Assembly: GCA_949298955.1 (NCBI GenBank) | Contig: CASFYQ010000004.1 | Span: 1-64,000 of the forward strand | Direction of reading: 5' to 3' | From: an uncultured Bacteroidales bacterium | Lineage (GTDB): Bacteria; Bacteroidota; Bacteroidia; Bacteroidales; Barnesiellaceae | DNA: 64,000 nt | In this document: piece by piece, positions 1 to 7,563 of the stretch | Position numbering within the stretch: the first letter of the stretch is position 1 | How the letters are laid out: every line of letters begins with the position of its first letter | The notes under the pieces: generated by a model | Seen by the model: only the letters and a program-made list of their open reading frames with translations | The model's database searches: none | What the model was told of the DNA's origin: nothing | Program-made: the position numbers and the translations under genes

Positions 1-202
1 CAAATTCGGCTTTTCTAGGGCAATTGGAGGTATTCTTTTTATCTTTAGCTAAGATACAAATTTTATATTACATTGGTAATCAATTCATTATAAAGTTTTT
101 ATTCTTTTTACGACAGTCCCTAAATAATTAAAAAATGCACAGAATCAAAGTCATTGTATTTTAACAATATTGGTAGCCGAGGAGAGAGGGGGACTTTGAA
201 GA

Positions 203-1717
203 CTATTTTTCAATACAGAACACTCGCGTAATTCTTGACCATCTGTTCATGCAAAATAAAGCATTGTCATTATGCGTATCACACGGATTTCCCTTGTACA
301 TATTGTTGCAGCTCCAAAATATTGCACCGGGAATTTTCTGATTTGTCGCTCGTGATATTTCCACAAACGAATCGTAATTGTTTTGAAAATACCTCATAAA
401 CGAATTCAACCGTTCTGCTTTAATATCATCAATATATGGGCTTGTACATACAAAATAATTCACTCCAGGAAACGCCTTATCCATCAGTTCTAATAGATGT
501 GATGGGCTATAATCATCAATATCAAGAATATTGGCGAACATGTGGATGTGAGTATCAGCTCCAGACGAATTGAAATCGGTAGGATCTAAATCATCTAATT
601 TTTTGCAAACTGTTCTTATCTCAACTTCAGGACGATAGACCGAAACGTGAAGTGCAGCACGTGAAATTGCAATTTCAGATGGTTCAATTAACGTTACTCG
701 ATTTATATTCGCAGTCTGGTACTTTTCAAGAAAAACCATCGACGCTATACCTTGTCCGCATCCCCAGTCATAAAGATTGATAGGTTGGTCCCACTTTTGA
801 GGAAATGGTGATTGCAATGCGGAATCAAGTTTAGCTTTATGCATATTGCCGAAACGTTTCATATATTCATAGAGTTCGGCTTCATTTTCTAATATTGCTA
901 CGCCCCTATTAGTTTTGGCTTCACCATTACTTTTATCTACAGAAACTTTTCTGATGAGTTTATAGTGTGGTCCAATGCATCTAATTTCTTCCGCATAGTC
1001 CGTAGTATCTTCAATTAAAGATGGAGTATCTTTATAGTTCGATTCTAGGTCCGAGTGTACATTACCCAAAAGATCGTCTACTATAGTTTGTATTTGAGCA
1101 GACGCTCGTTCTTGATCTGATGTATCAATTTGAATTGCCGCTATTATAGCCGGATGGTTGATGAACTGATATGTTGCAGAGGAACTTGCAGATTGAATCT
1201 GCTCCTTGATTCGCTTGATATATATATCATTTGTATCTTGAACGATTGTCCCTAAATAATTCAAGAACGTAGCTATCGAATTTGTAGATGAATCTTCCTC
1301 TTCTTGAATTGCAGACTCCAAAAGGTTACAGATGCTTGTGAAACGATTGATATACTCATCATTGGAAGACGGCTTCGGATCTATATAAGCTAACGCAGCA
1401 GACATTCTTTTATTACAAGGAATGTTATGCTGTATCATTATCTGATGTACAGTAGAGGTTGCAGCTAAAAGATTAAACCTTGTGCATAAATCTAAAAGAA
1501 TAAGAAGAAAGGAGCGCGCATATGTCTTATCATATGATAATGAGCGTAAGATCTGTCGATTCTTTAAAATAAAACGTTCTATAGAGTCAATCTCATGCCT
1601 AAGATTTTCATATGGCGAATTATAAAAATCATTTATATCCGCCATATGATACTTCAAATACTCATCAAGACTATCCCTTGTCTTTGCTATATCAAAAATC
1701 TCGTCAAAAAGTGCCAT
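203..1717 (-). CDS. SAM-dependent methyltransferase-domain protein, last gene of the accessory operon
   Basis: The 504-residue protein has a long, mostly helical N-terminal half (about residues 1-250) of no family I recognise. The C-terminal half has a class I methyltransferase signature: motif I DWGCGQG at residues 317-323, and an acidic motif II-like segment (TLIEPSE) about 20 residues later. The target cannot be read from the sequence. There is no NPPY/DPPY motif of amino-methylating DNA enzymes and no PCQ/ENV motif of cytosine-5 enzymes, so an RNA, protein or small-molecule target is possible. It starts 3 bases after the stop of the 561-residue gene, implying cotranscription and probably translational coupling. 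Base composition is AT-rich compared with the core genes, suggesting transfer. The family call is sound; the role is inferred only from the neighbours. Confidence 0.75.
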   Translation of the reverse strand: MALFDEIFDIAKTRDSLDEYLKYHMADINDFYNSPYENLRHEIDSIERFILKNRQILRSLSYDKTYARSFLLILLDLCTRFNLLAATSTVHQIMIQHNIPCNKRMSAALAYIDPKPSSNDEYINRFTSICNLLESAIQEEEDSSTNSIATFLNYLGTIVQDTNDIYIKRIKEQIQSASSSATYQFINHPAIIAAIQIDTSDQERASAQIQTIVDDLLGNVHSDLESNYKDTPSLIEDTTDYAEEIRCIGPHYKLIRKVSVDKSNGEAKTNRGVAILENEAELYEYMKRFGNMHKAKLDSALQSPFPQKWDQPINLYDWGCGQGIASMVFLEKYQTANINRVTLIEPSEIAISRAALHVSVYRPEVEIRTVCKKLDDLDPTDFNSSGADTHIHMFANILDIDDYSPSHLLELMDKAFPGVNYFVCTSPYIDDIKAERLNSFMRYFQNNYDSFVEISRATNQKIPGAIFWSCNNMYKGNPCDTHNDNALFCMNRWSRITRVFCIEK

Positions 1718-1720
1718 TGA

Positions 1721-3406
1721 TTAAAAAATCTTAGGGTCATCAATATGGCTGGTCATAATCTTAATGACCATATCATCAATCTTTTCTTTTTTACTAAAGG
1801 TGATATTTAGTTCTCGTCCACGGCGTATAAGACCTTCTTTCTTTAAATCTCTCAACGCAAATGCCTCCTTTATAAGCTCAATCTTCTGTTTTTTTGAAAT
1901 GTTTTGGCTTACAGAATCTTCTTTGAGTTCTTCAAGCTTTGATTGTAGCATGCCACATCCAACAATCCTGTTATATTGAACTCCAATAATATCATCTCCT
2001 TTAGCGTCTTTGAGTTGCTGCATCAAAGAATCAATCTCTGCTTGTTTTTTTGCGACTTCTTCTGCATGTTGAACTTCTAGCTGCTCTTTATAGCGCATAA
2101 TTGTATCTGCTTGTTCTTCTTCAATCTCTATTTTTGTGTCAGCATATACGGTATCTCTAATGACAGCTATAAATTTCTCAAAATACCCAGAAGCCGCATC
2201 TTGAAAAAAACGCGAAATGAGATTTTGGAGATATTCAATAGTAGTAACACGTGGCTTCTTCTTTCCGATTACATATTCGTCCATTACAAGGTAATCAGTT
2301 TTATATTGAGGCGTCTTCGTATTTTTACGTTTCACCCAACTTAGTATTGGCAACTCTCCCGATATTTTATTATTATATACATATTGATAAACGCTTTCTA
2401 TAGTGTAGTAATCAAGCAAAGAGTCCAATTTATATTTCACATCTACCTTGACACCATTATGCTCATAAGAATTACGGAATGCAAAATAACCTCTACTAAT
2501 ACCATAACTAAGAGCTATACCTTCTTCCTTTCCTTTTTTGATCCCATCAGAAAATCTGGAGAGAAACAAATTGTCAACTCTTTTCTTCTTAGATTCTTTA
2601 TCAGTCCCATACGTGTTTAACACAGCAAGAATATAAGCGTGCTTATCCAACGCCTCCAAATTTACCAATTTTGTAATCGGATCTTTTTGAATGATCTGCC
2701 CCTCTTCTGCAGCAACTTTTTCTAACAATGTGTCAGTAATAGTCTCATACAGATACATATGAAGCTTATTTGACTTGCTATCAACAAGAATTGGTTGGAG
2801 CTTATCATTTATCCTTACATTGGCATTAATCAGACAATTAAAAATCACTCTGTTAAAATAGGAGAGAGTCGAAAAGTAATTCTCTGAATAATTCATATAC
2901 ACAGGATGCGCAACCTTCATGACAGCAAGTCCGCCCAAAATTTTATCAAAAGTTTTTTGTTTCGCAGATAAGTCGTTTATAACAATATCACTAGGACATA
3001 CTACATTAGAAACATCTACAGACTCAAATGTATTTACAATGCTGATAATGTTTTCTGGAATGAATGCAGTCCCAAGACGAATATTTGTAATAGTGGTATC
3101 TTTTTGCTCTTTATTCGTAAACAGAATCTGCTTTACTCTAGATATCGGTATAGGCTTCTCATATAAATACCACCCGTTCTTGACATCAATAAGGTCATCT
3201 CGTTCTTCTTCATCGAGAACGATTTCCAAACAGCAATTAGTTTGCTTGGTACCTAAGTGAGTGGAAAGAAGCAATAATCCATTAAACCTATCTTGTAGGT
3301 CCTCCGGTTTATTTGTATAATAACACGATGGGAGGATGCACGCCCCACCAAAATAATGCGCCAAAGATGTGGCATTTATTGGCATGAACAAACTCTTCTT
3401 TTCCAT
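1721..3406 (-). CDS. Uncharacterised 561-residue protein of the accessory operon
   Basis: I do not recognise this family. The N-terminal third looks alpha/beta and contains a clustered C-I-L-P-S-C-Y-Y stretch near residues 23-30. No signal peptide or membrane span is visible, so it is probably cytosolic. Residues around 430-470 are rich in E, K, Q and A with heptad-like spacing and should form a coiled coil. The last 60 residues are basic and helical and might bind nucleic acid or a partner. It lies 1 base after the helicase stop and 3 bases before the methyltransferase start, so stoichiometric production with both is likely. It could be the specificity or scaffold subunit of a complex, but that is inference from position only. 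Confidence 0.6.
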   Translation of the reverse strand: MEKKSLFMPINATSLAHYFGGACILPSCYYTNKPEDLQDRFNGLLLLSTHLGTKQTNCCLEIVLDEEERDDLIDVKNGWYLYEKPIPISRVKQILFTNKEQKDTTITNIRLGTAFIPENIISIVNTFESVDVSNVVCPSDIVINDLSAKQKTFDKILGGLAVMKVAHPVYMNYSENYFSTLSYFNRVIFNCLINANVRINDKLQPILVDSKSNKLHMYLYETITDTLLEKVAAEEGQIIQKDPITKLVNLEALDKHAYILAVLNTYGTDKESKKKRVDNLFLSRFSDGIKKGKEEGIALSYGISRGYFAFRNSYEHNGVKVDVKYKLDSLLDYYTIESVYQYVYNNKISGELPILSWVKRKNTKTPQYKTDYLVMDEYVIGKKKPRVTTIEYLQNLISRFFQDAASGYFEKFIAVIRDTVYADTKIEIEEEQADTIMRYKEQLEVQHAEEVAKKQAEIDSLMQQLKDAKGDDIIGVQYNRIVGCGMLQSKLEELKEDSVSQNISKKQKIELIKEAFALRDLKKEGLIRRGRELNITFSKKEKIDDMVIKIMTSHIDDPKIF

Positions 3407-3407
3407 A

Positions 3408-4475
3408 TTAAAGTGTTGATATATCTGCTACAGTTGACAACTGTGGCATGTTATAATTACTGATTAAATACAAATTACTCTTTGCTCTGGTAACAGCGAC
3501 ATAGAAATCCTGCCATTCTGTATTGAATCGACCAAGTATTTCATTAATTCTATGGAAGTTGGGAATTATGACAGTGTCAAATTCCAAGCCTTTCGCAGAT
3601 TTAAATGTTGTAATATGAATATTCTTTATCGTTTCTGCACCGGAGGGGAAGCGATTCGGATCCTCATAATACACGCTGAAATCATGAATATTATTTTGGT
3701 TAAGCACCCCTTCAAAGGTTTGTACGTCAGATTTCCACGGCACAAGAATGGCAATGTTATGGGTATCCTCATGAAATGCTTCAATGATTTTTATAATAGC
3801 TTGATCCTGTTTATTATTTGTCTTGTCATATTTGTCTCCACCTGAAATCATCAAAGAGGGCTTGTCCCCCATATTATTGCGTAAAGCATTCATCAAAGCC
3901 CCCGGAATAACTGCATTAGGAAACTGACATCGTGCAAATTGCATTATATTGTATGTGCTTCTAAAGTTTCTGTCAAGCACATACTTCTCGTTGTCAGGAA
4001 AAATTTGCTGTAAATCAGCTTGAGTAGAACATTCTCTGGGATAAAGTATCTGCGAATCATCTGCTCCATAAGAAACTGGAGCCATGTCCTTTATATCTTC
4101 ATAGTATGAAGTAGGCAAGTCCTGGGCCTCGTCTATTATTATTTCATCCCAATGCTCACTCGATCTTGGTTTCCCTTTCACAGAAGTTCTCACATTGTCT
4201 GCTGCTGCAGGACTTATGGTACGGCAGCATCCTGTGAGGTATTGAGTTAATGTAGTGGTAAATGTCAAAAGCAGACTCTTTTTGCGTGGCCTTGGATGTG
4301 ATTGATTGTTAGTACTCGAATCCACATAGTTGCTAATATGACGCCATAAGGACACAACACTTTTTCCAGTACCTGGACCACCTGAAATGGCAATCGGGTT
4401 CGGCTCATCTAACGCTACCTGTTGCACAGTGGTTAGATCTGTTATCTGTGGAAGATTGAAATAATATCCAGGCAT
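3408..4475 (-). CDS. Compact superfamily 1 (UvrD/Rep-like) helicase
   Basis: This 355-residue protein contains the SF1A motor motifs in order. Walker A GGPGTGKS is at residues 32-39, Walker B DEAQD at 115-119, and a motif III-like GADDSQ at about 137-142. The arginine-finger motif NFRST is at 170-174, motif V (TTFKSAKGLEFD) lies near 290, and motif VI (VAVTRAKSNLYL) near 330. UvrD and Rep are about 670-720 residues, so this is a stripped core with little room for the 1B and 2B subdomains. The expected activity is ATP-driven translocation on, or unwinding of, single-stranded DNA or RNA. It sits 2 bases after the DUF1848 gene and 1 base before the 561-residue gene, so it probably works with those products. 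Confidence 0.85.
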   Translation of the reverse strand: MPGYYFNLPQITDLTTVQQVALDEPNPIAISGGPGTGKSVVSLWRHISNYVDSSTNNQSHPRPRKKSLLLTFTTTLTQYLTGCCRTISPAAADNVRTSVKGKPRSSEHWDEIIIDEAQDLPTSYYEDIKDMAPVSYGADDSQILYPRECSTQADLQQIFPDNEKYVLDRNFRSTYNIMQFARCQFPNAVIPGALMNALRNNMGDKPSLMISGGDKYDKTNNKQDQAIIKIIEAFHEDTHNIAILVPWKSDVQTFEGVLNQNNIHDFSVYYEDPNRFPSGAETIKNIHITTFKSAKGLEFDTVIIPNFHRINEILGRFNTEWQDFYVAVTRAKSNLYLISNYNMPQLSTVADISTL

Positions 4476-4477
4476 AA

Positions 4478-5506
4478 CTATTCTCCAGTTATTGTTTCAC
4501 TTATATCATTATTGCGATGTTTATTCCAGTTTTTCACGGCTACTTCTTTACTTGAATTTGCATAGCAATATTCGCAAAGGTGAGGACAAGTATTATATTC
4601 TCCAATATCTTTACTAGCAATGCAACCACAGTAAAGTCGTTGCCCTTTATCTTTATTATTTTTTTTCTTGAAAATCGTCATTTCCTCTGAAAAAAGACCA
4701 GCGGGTCTTATTTCCACTCCAAGGTGATTCATGAGAACTGAATCTTTGTGAAAATATTTGATTATCAAGTCATCATCTATGCATTTGTTGTGTTGAATCC
4801 CATATTGGCTTATGTCGATTTTTTCACCACAAGTAGCAAGAGCATATCCCCATTTCGTATTCATAGCAGCCAATCTGGCGGCGAAATTATTCATATCTGA
4901 TTCCGAGAATTCTTGATAATGGACATTATTCTTTATGAGATTGTTGTGAACCTTCTTATAACTTTTGATGTCGGCATAACTGAAAACCAATTTCTCTGTA
5001 TAGCCTTTAAGCCTATCTCCAATATATTCAATCTTTGCAAGAAGATCTTCGATACTAATCTCATTCGTTAGAATTAATGGATCAAAACGCCAAATCACAC
5101 GACCAAGTCCAAGCCTATCAACAAGAGCTTTGAATGTTCCAATTCTTTCATCAACTGCGGGCACTCCTTTTTCTAGACCTTCGCGTACATAATCATTTAG
5201 AGTGAACTGAACATAACAGTTTATCTTCTTTGTCTGCAAATAATCAAGACAGCCGTCTTCATCAAGTAGATGGCGAGGATTCTTGGACCAAAATACTATT
5301 AGACGGGTCTTCTCATAAGACACGAAACTACGTACTCCATTGAAAGGATTAGTCCATGCTGAATATCCTCTCTTAAGACGATAGAGAAACCAATCTGAAT
5401 AGAAGGCCGGAATATCTGTAGCACGACTAGCAGAGACTATAATAGGAGCTTGGGCATCAGCCAAAATGCCATTATCGCGTATAATTTGAACCTTATTATT
5501 GATCAT
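4478..5506 (-). CDS. DUF1848 protein with C-terminal radical-SAM-like Fe-S motif
   Basis: The N-terminal SASRATDIPAFY segment (about residues 25-36) and the end of the protein are typical of DUF1848. Near the C terminus five cysteines form C293-x-C295-x11-C307-x3-C311-x2-C314, with an aromatic residue before the last one. CX3CX2C is the 4Fe-4S ligand pattern of radical SAM enzymes, but those normally carry it near the N terminus. The Pfam description of DUF1848 notes this resemblance; a catalytic function is not established. The gene starts 61 bases after xre and is followed 2 bases later by the helicase. A radical-based modification or repair reaction on nucleic acid would fit the neighbours, as inference. 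The alternative is a structural Fe-S protein. Confidence 0.85.
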   Translation of the reverse strand: MINNKVQIIRDNGILADAQAPIIVSASRATDIPAFYSDWFLYRLKRGYSAWTNPFNGVRSFVSYEKTRLIVFWSKNPRHLLDEDGCLDYLQTKKINCYVQFTLNDYVREGLEKGVPAVDERIGTFKALVDRLGLGRVIWRFDPLILTNEISIEDLLAKIEYIGDRLKGYTEKLVFSYADIKSYKKVHNNLIKNNVHYQEFSESDMNNFAARLAAMNTKWGYALATCGEKIDISQYGIQHNKCIDDDLIIKYFHKDSVLMNHLGVEIRPAGLFSEEMTIFKKKNNKDKGQRLYCGCIASKDIGEYNTCPHLCEYCYANSSKEVAVKNWNKHRNNDISETITGE

Positions 5507-5557
5507 AGCAAATCTTATATGGACAAGGTTTCTTGTAAAATTAGTATTTCATTATTG

Positions 5558-5576
5558 GTAGAATAAATTATTCTAC
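5558..5576. repeat. 19-base perfect palindrome at the xre/DUF1848 junction
   Basis: GTAGAATAA, one central A, then TTATTCTAC. It overlaps the last codons of xre and lies about 50 bases before the DUF1848 start. It could be a second regulator site or a small hairpin that sets the ratio of regulator to downstream genes. No U-run follows on the transcribed strand, so it is not a standard terminator. Confidence 0.6.
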
Positions 5577-5792
5577 GTCATAATTAAAATTAGTCTCTAT
5601 AAGGTCTTTGATATCCACTTTCAGCAGTTGGGCAATTTCGACAAACTGAGCCATTGATGGTTGTACTTTATTAGTTTTCCATCGTGAAACAGTCATGTCT
5701 GTAACCCCCATCTGTTCTGCCAACCAGCGATTGGTAATTTCTTTTTCAGCCAAAATTATACGTAACCGGTTTGAACATTCTATTTTCGCCAT
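5568..5792 (-). CDS. Small Xre-family helix-turn-helix regulator
   Basis: The 74-residue protein is almost entirely one HTH_XRE domain (about residues 9-65), with the recognition segment NRWLAEQMGVTDMTVSRWK near residues 21-39 and a LLKVDIKDLIE end typical of Cro/C-type regulators. It is the first gene of the leftward accessory operon. Regulators of this size often accompany restriction-modification, toxin-antitoxin and other defence modules as autorepressors. Palindromes both upstream (5857-5870, 5800-5810) and directly downstream (5558-5576) are candidate binding sites. The ATG was chosen because it is the only plausible in-frame start before the HTH. Confidence 0.9.
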   Translation of the reverse strand: MAKIECSNRLRIILAEKEITNRWLAEQMGVTDMTVSRWKTNKVQPSMAQFVEIAQLLKVDIKDLIETNFNYDVE

Positions 5793-5833
5793 ATTGCTTC
5801 ATGTTACATGATTAACACACGAAGTTAAACATA

Positions 5834-5870
5834 AAAAGATAATATCCAAAACAACATGATAAAAATATCA
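5834..5870 (-). promoter_or_regulatory. Predicted xre promoter with overlapping palindromic operator
   Basis: On the minus strand TATCTTTT (5834-5841) resembles the Bacteroidetes -7 element TAnnTTTG. The perfect inverted repeat TGATA-AAAA-TATCA (5857-5870) lies where the -33 element is expected. A second odd palindrome, CATGT-T-ACATG (5800-5810), sits in the short leader just before the xre start. This arrangement is what negative autoregulation by Xre would look like. Confidence 0.45.
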
Positions 5871-5942
5871 TTTTATGAGATATTATATATTTGCTATATA
5901 TTTGCTTGCACAAACAAACCGCACCATTTGAGGCCATAAAAC

Positions 5943-5983
5943 ACCAGCGCGACAAACAAATCCATATTGTTTGTCGCGCTGGT
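5943..5983 (-). terminator. Hairpin terminator for the DUF2795 transcript
   Basis: A 17-bp perfect stem (5943-5959 with 5967-5983) and a 7-base loop. On the minus strand it is followed by GTTTTA. It lies about 30 bases beyond the DUF2795 stop and separates the core region from the AT-rich accessory operon. Confidence 0.75.
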
Positions 5984-6012
5984 ATTCAATCGTTTAACCT
6001 ATCTGAAGGCTA

Positions 6013-6234
6013 TCAATATTCCTCCTCGTTGAAGAAGAAATCTTCTTTGCTGGGATAGTCGGGCCAAATATCTTCGATACATTCATAGGTTTCGCCTTCG
6101 TCTTCCATCTCTTGCAGGTTCTCGATGACTTCGAGCGGTGCCCCGGAACGCATGGCGTAGTCGATTAACTCTTCTTTTGTGGCAGGCCAAGGTGCGTCTT
6201 CGAGTTTCGATGCTAATTCCAATGTCCAGTACAT
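6013..6234 (-). CDS. DUF2795 domain-containing small acidic protein
   Basis: A 73-residue, strongly acidic cytosolic protein beginning MYWTLELASKLEDAPWPATK. I recognise this as the short DUF2795 protein that is highly conserved across Bacteroidales. The family has no established function. The conserved ATKEELIDYAMRSGAP segment suggests a small helical fold. It precedes its own hairpin terminator and follows the adenosyltransferase gene in the same direction after a gap of about 70 bases, so it may have its own transcript. Confidence 0.85.
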   Translation of the reverse strand: MYWTLELASKLEDAPWPATKEELIDYAMRSGAPLEVIENLQEMEDEGETYECIEDIWPDYPSKEDFFFNEEEY

Positions 6235-6303
6235 AGTGTTAAGATTTTAACTTGTTGGTAAGTTCTCTATAAAATTTTCGCAAAAATAGCGCATTTATTC
6301 TCA

Positions 6304-6864
6304 TTAGCAATCTTTATCCCAAAAAATTTCTTGTTGTTTTTGCACATAATTGTTAAATCGCGCTAAAACAAAGAAATAGTCGGAGAGGCGGTTGATGAAT
6401 TTCATGATGTTTTCATCGATTTGGATTTCTTGGGCGACTTGGCAGATGCGGCGTTCGGCCCGGCGGCATACGGTGCGGCACACATGGGCTTGTGCGGCGG
6501 CAGTTGTCCCTCCGGGCAGCAGGAAAGCGTTGAGGGGGGGCACGGTTTCGTCGAGCGTGTCGATGCGGTTTTCGATGCGGGCGATGTCGTCGGGGTGGAG
6601 CCGGCTGGCCTCGCGCAGTTGGGTGAACGAGGTGTCGGTGGCCAGGTAGGAGCCTACGACGAAGAGTTTGTTTTGTATGAAGAGGAGGAGGGTGTCATCG
6701 TCGGGTTCGTTGTCCATTTGGCGCAGTAGGCCGATGTGGGAGTTCAGTTCGTCGATGGTGCCGTAGGCTTCGAGCCGCGGGTCGTTTTTCGAGATGCGTT
6801 GTCCGCCCACCAGTGAGGTGGTGCCTTTGTCGCCGGTGAGGGTGTAGAGGTTGCTTTTTTTCAT
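6304..6864 (-). CDS. ATP:cob(I)alamin adenosyltransferase (PduO type)
   Basis: This enzyme transfers the 5'-deoxyadenosyl group of ATP to cob(I)alamin to make adenosylcobalamin for enzymes such as methylmalonyl-CoA mutase. The N-terminal TGDKGTTSLVGGQRISK motif (about residues 10-26) is the family's ATP-binding segment, followed by EAYGTIDELNSHIG. The central CRRAERRI near residue 131 is the other hallmark. At 186 residues it has the normal PduO/MMAB length and should form the trimeric five-helix bundle. It lies 20 bases after the LOG-family gene and is probably cotranscribed with it. No cobalamin riboswitch is visible upstream. Confidence 0.93.
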   Translation of the reverse strand: MKKSNLYTLTGDKGTTSLVGGQRISKNDPRLEAYGTIDELNSHIGLLRQMDNEPDDDTLLLFIQNKLFVVGSYLATDTSFTQLREASRLHPDDIARIENRIDTLDETVPPLNAFLLPGGTTAAAQAHVCRTVCRRAERRICQVAQEIQIDENIMKFINRLSDYFFVLARFNNYVQKQQEIFWDKDC

Positions 6865-6884
6865 GTTGTCGGTCGTTTGGATTG

Positions 6885-7430
6885 TTAACGGTTATCGGGG
6901 TCGAGCAGTTCGCAACAGGCTTGGGCATCGGGTACGACCCGGTAGAGGTCGGGCTTGTCGTAGCGCAGGAAGCCTTGCCGGCGCAGTAGTTCGATTTGTT
7001 GGACGAGGGGGTTGAAGATCCCTTGTGTGTTGCAGATGACAATGGGCTTGTCGTGGTTGCCGAGCATCTTGGTGGTAATGGCGTCGAAGAGTTCGTCGAT
7101 GGTGCCGATACCGCCGGGTAGTGCAACGATGATATCGCCCTGCTCGATGAGGAGTCGTTTGCGATCGCCCATGTTGTCGGTGGTAATGAGTTCGGTGGGC
7201 TGTCGGCTCGATCGTCCCAAACGGGCGATGTGGCTGGTGATAATGCCCAGTACGGGGCTTCCGTGGTCGCGGGCGCACCGGGCAACGGTTTCCATCAGCC
7301 CGCCGTTGGCTCCGCCGTAGACCAGGCGGTGGCCGTGGCTTCCTATCCATCGGCCCAGCACTTCGGCTTCGTTTTTATAAACTGGGGCAATGGCGTCGGA
7401 GGCCGAACAAAATACGGTGATGCTTTGCAT
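6885..7430 (-). CDS. LOG-family protein (TIGR00730; putative nucleoside 5'-monophosphate phosphoribohydrolase)
   Basis: A Rossmann-like protein with the family signature PGGIGTIDE (ALPGGIGTIDELFDA, roughly two thirds along) and the early VYGGANGGLME motif. Members cleave the N-glycosidic bond of cytokinin-type or purine nucleoside monophosphates; the physiological substrate in gut Bacteroidales is not established. I start it at the ATG of MQSITVFCSAS. The upstream in-frame ATG (end 7451) would overlap the predicted -7 element CAAAGATA at 7449-7456, which would leave no leader. The length from the chosen start is 181 residues, normal for the family. It is first in an operon with the adenosyltransferase. 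Confidence 0.9.
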   Translation of the reverse strand: MQSITVFCSASDAIAPVYKNEAEVLGRWIGSHGHRLVYGGANGGLMETVARCARDHGSPVLGIITSHIARLGRSSRQPTELITTDNMGDRKRLLIEQGDIIVALPGGIGTIDELFDAITTKMLGNHDKPIVICNTQGIFNPLVQQIELLRRQGFLRYDKPDLYRVVPDAQACCELLDPDNR

Positions 7431-7448
7431 AGTGTTGTTTGTTTTTTC

Positions 7449-7456
7449 CAAAGATA
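7449..7456 (-). promoter_or_regulatory. -7 element of the LOG/adenosyltransferase promoter
   Basis: CAAAGATA on the plus strand reads TATCTTTG on the minus strand, an exact TAnnTTTG match just upstream of the chosen LOG start codon. No clear -33 TTTG was found. Confidence 0.5.
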
Positions 7457-7503
7457 GTGAAAAAACGGTATGCTTCGATAGCGGTAGAATAATATCGTTA
7501 TTT

Positions 7504-7535
7504 TTTGTGGAACGGGTGGGAATGTTTTACTTTTG
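7504..7535 (+). promoter_or_regulatory. Bacteroidetes-type promoter of the M16 peptidase gene
   Basis: TTTG at 7504-7507, a 20-base spacer, then TACTTTTG at 7528-7535. Both elements and the spacing match the Bacteroides housekeeping sigma consensus. Transcription should begin near 7542, supporting the ATG at 7564. Confidence 0.75.
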
Positions 7536-7563
7536 CAGCGCCCAATCAGAGGGGCGTTTTTGT

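Noticed and set aside
2919..3260. 113-codon plus-strand frame inside the 561-residue gene
   Set aside because: It opposes a continuous longer gene in a tight operon, has no start signal and no recognisable sequence.
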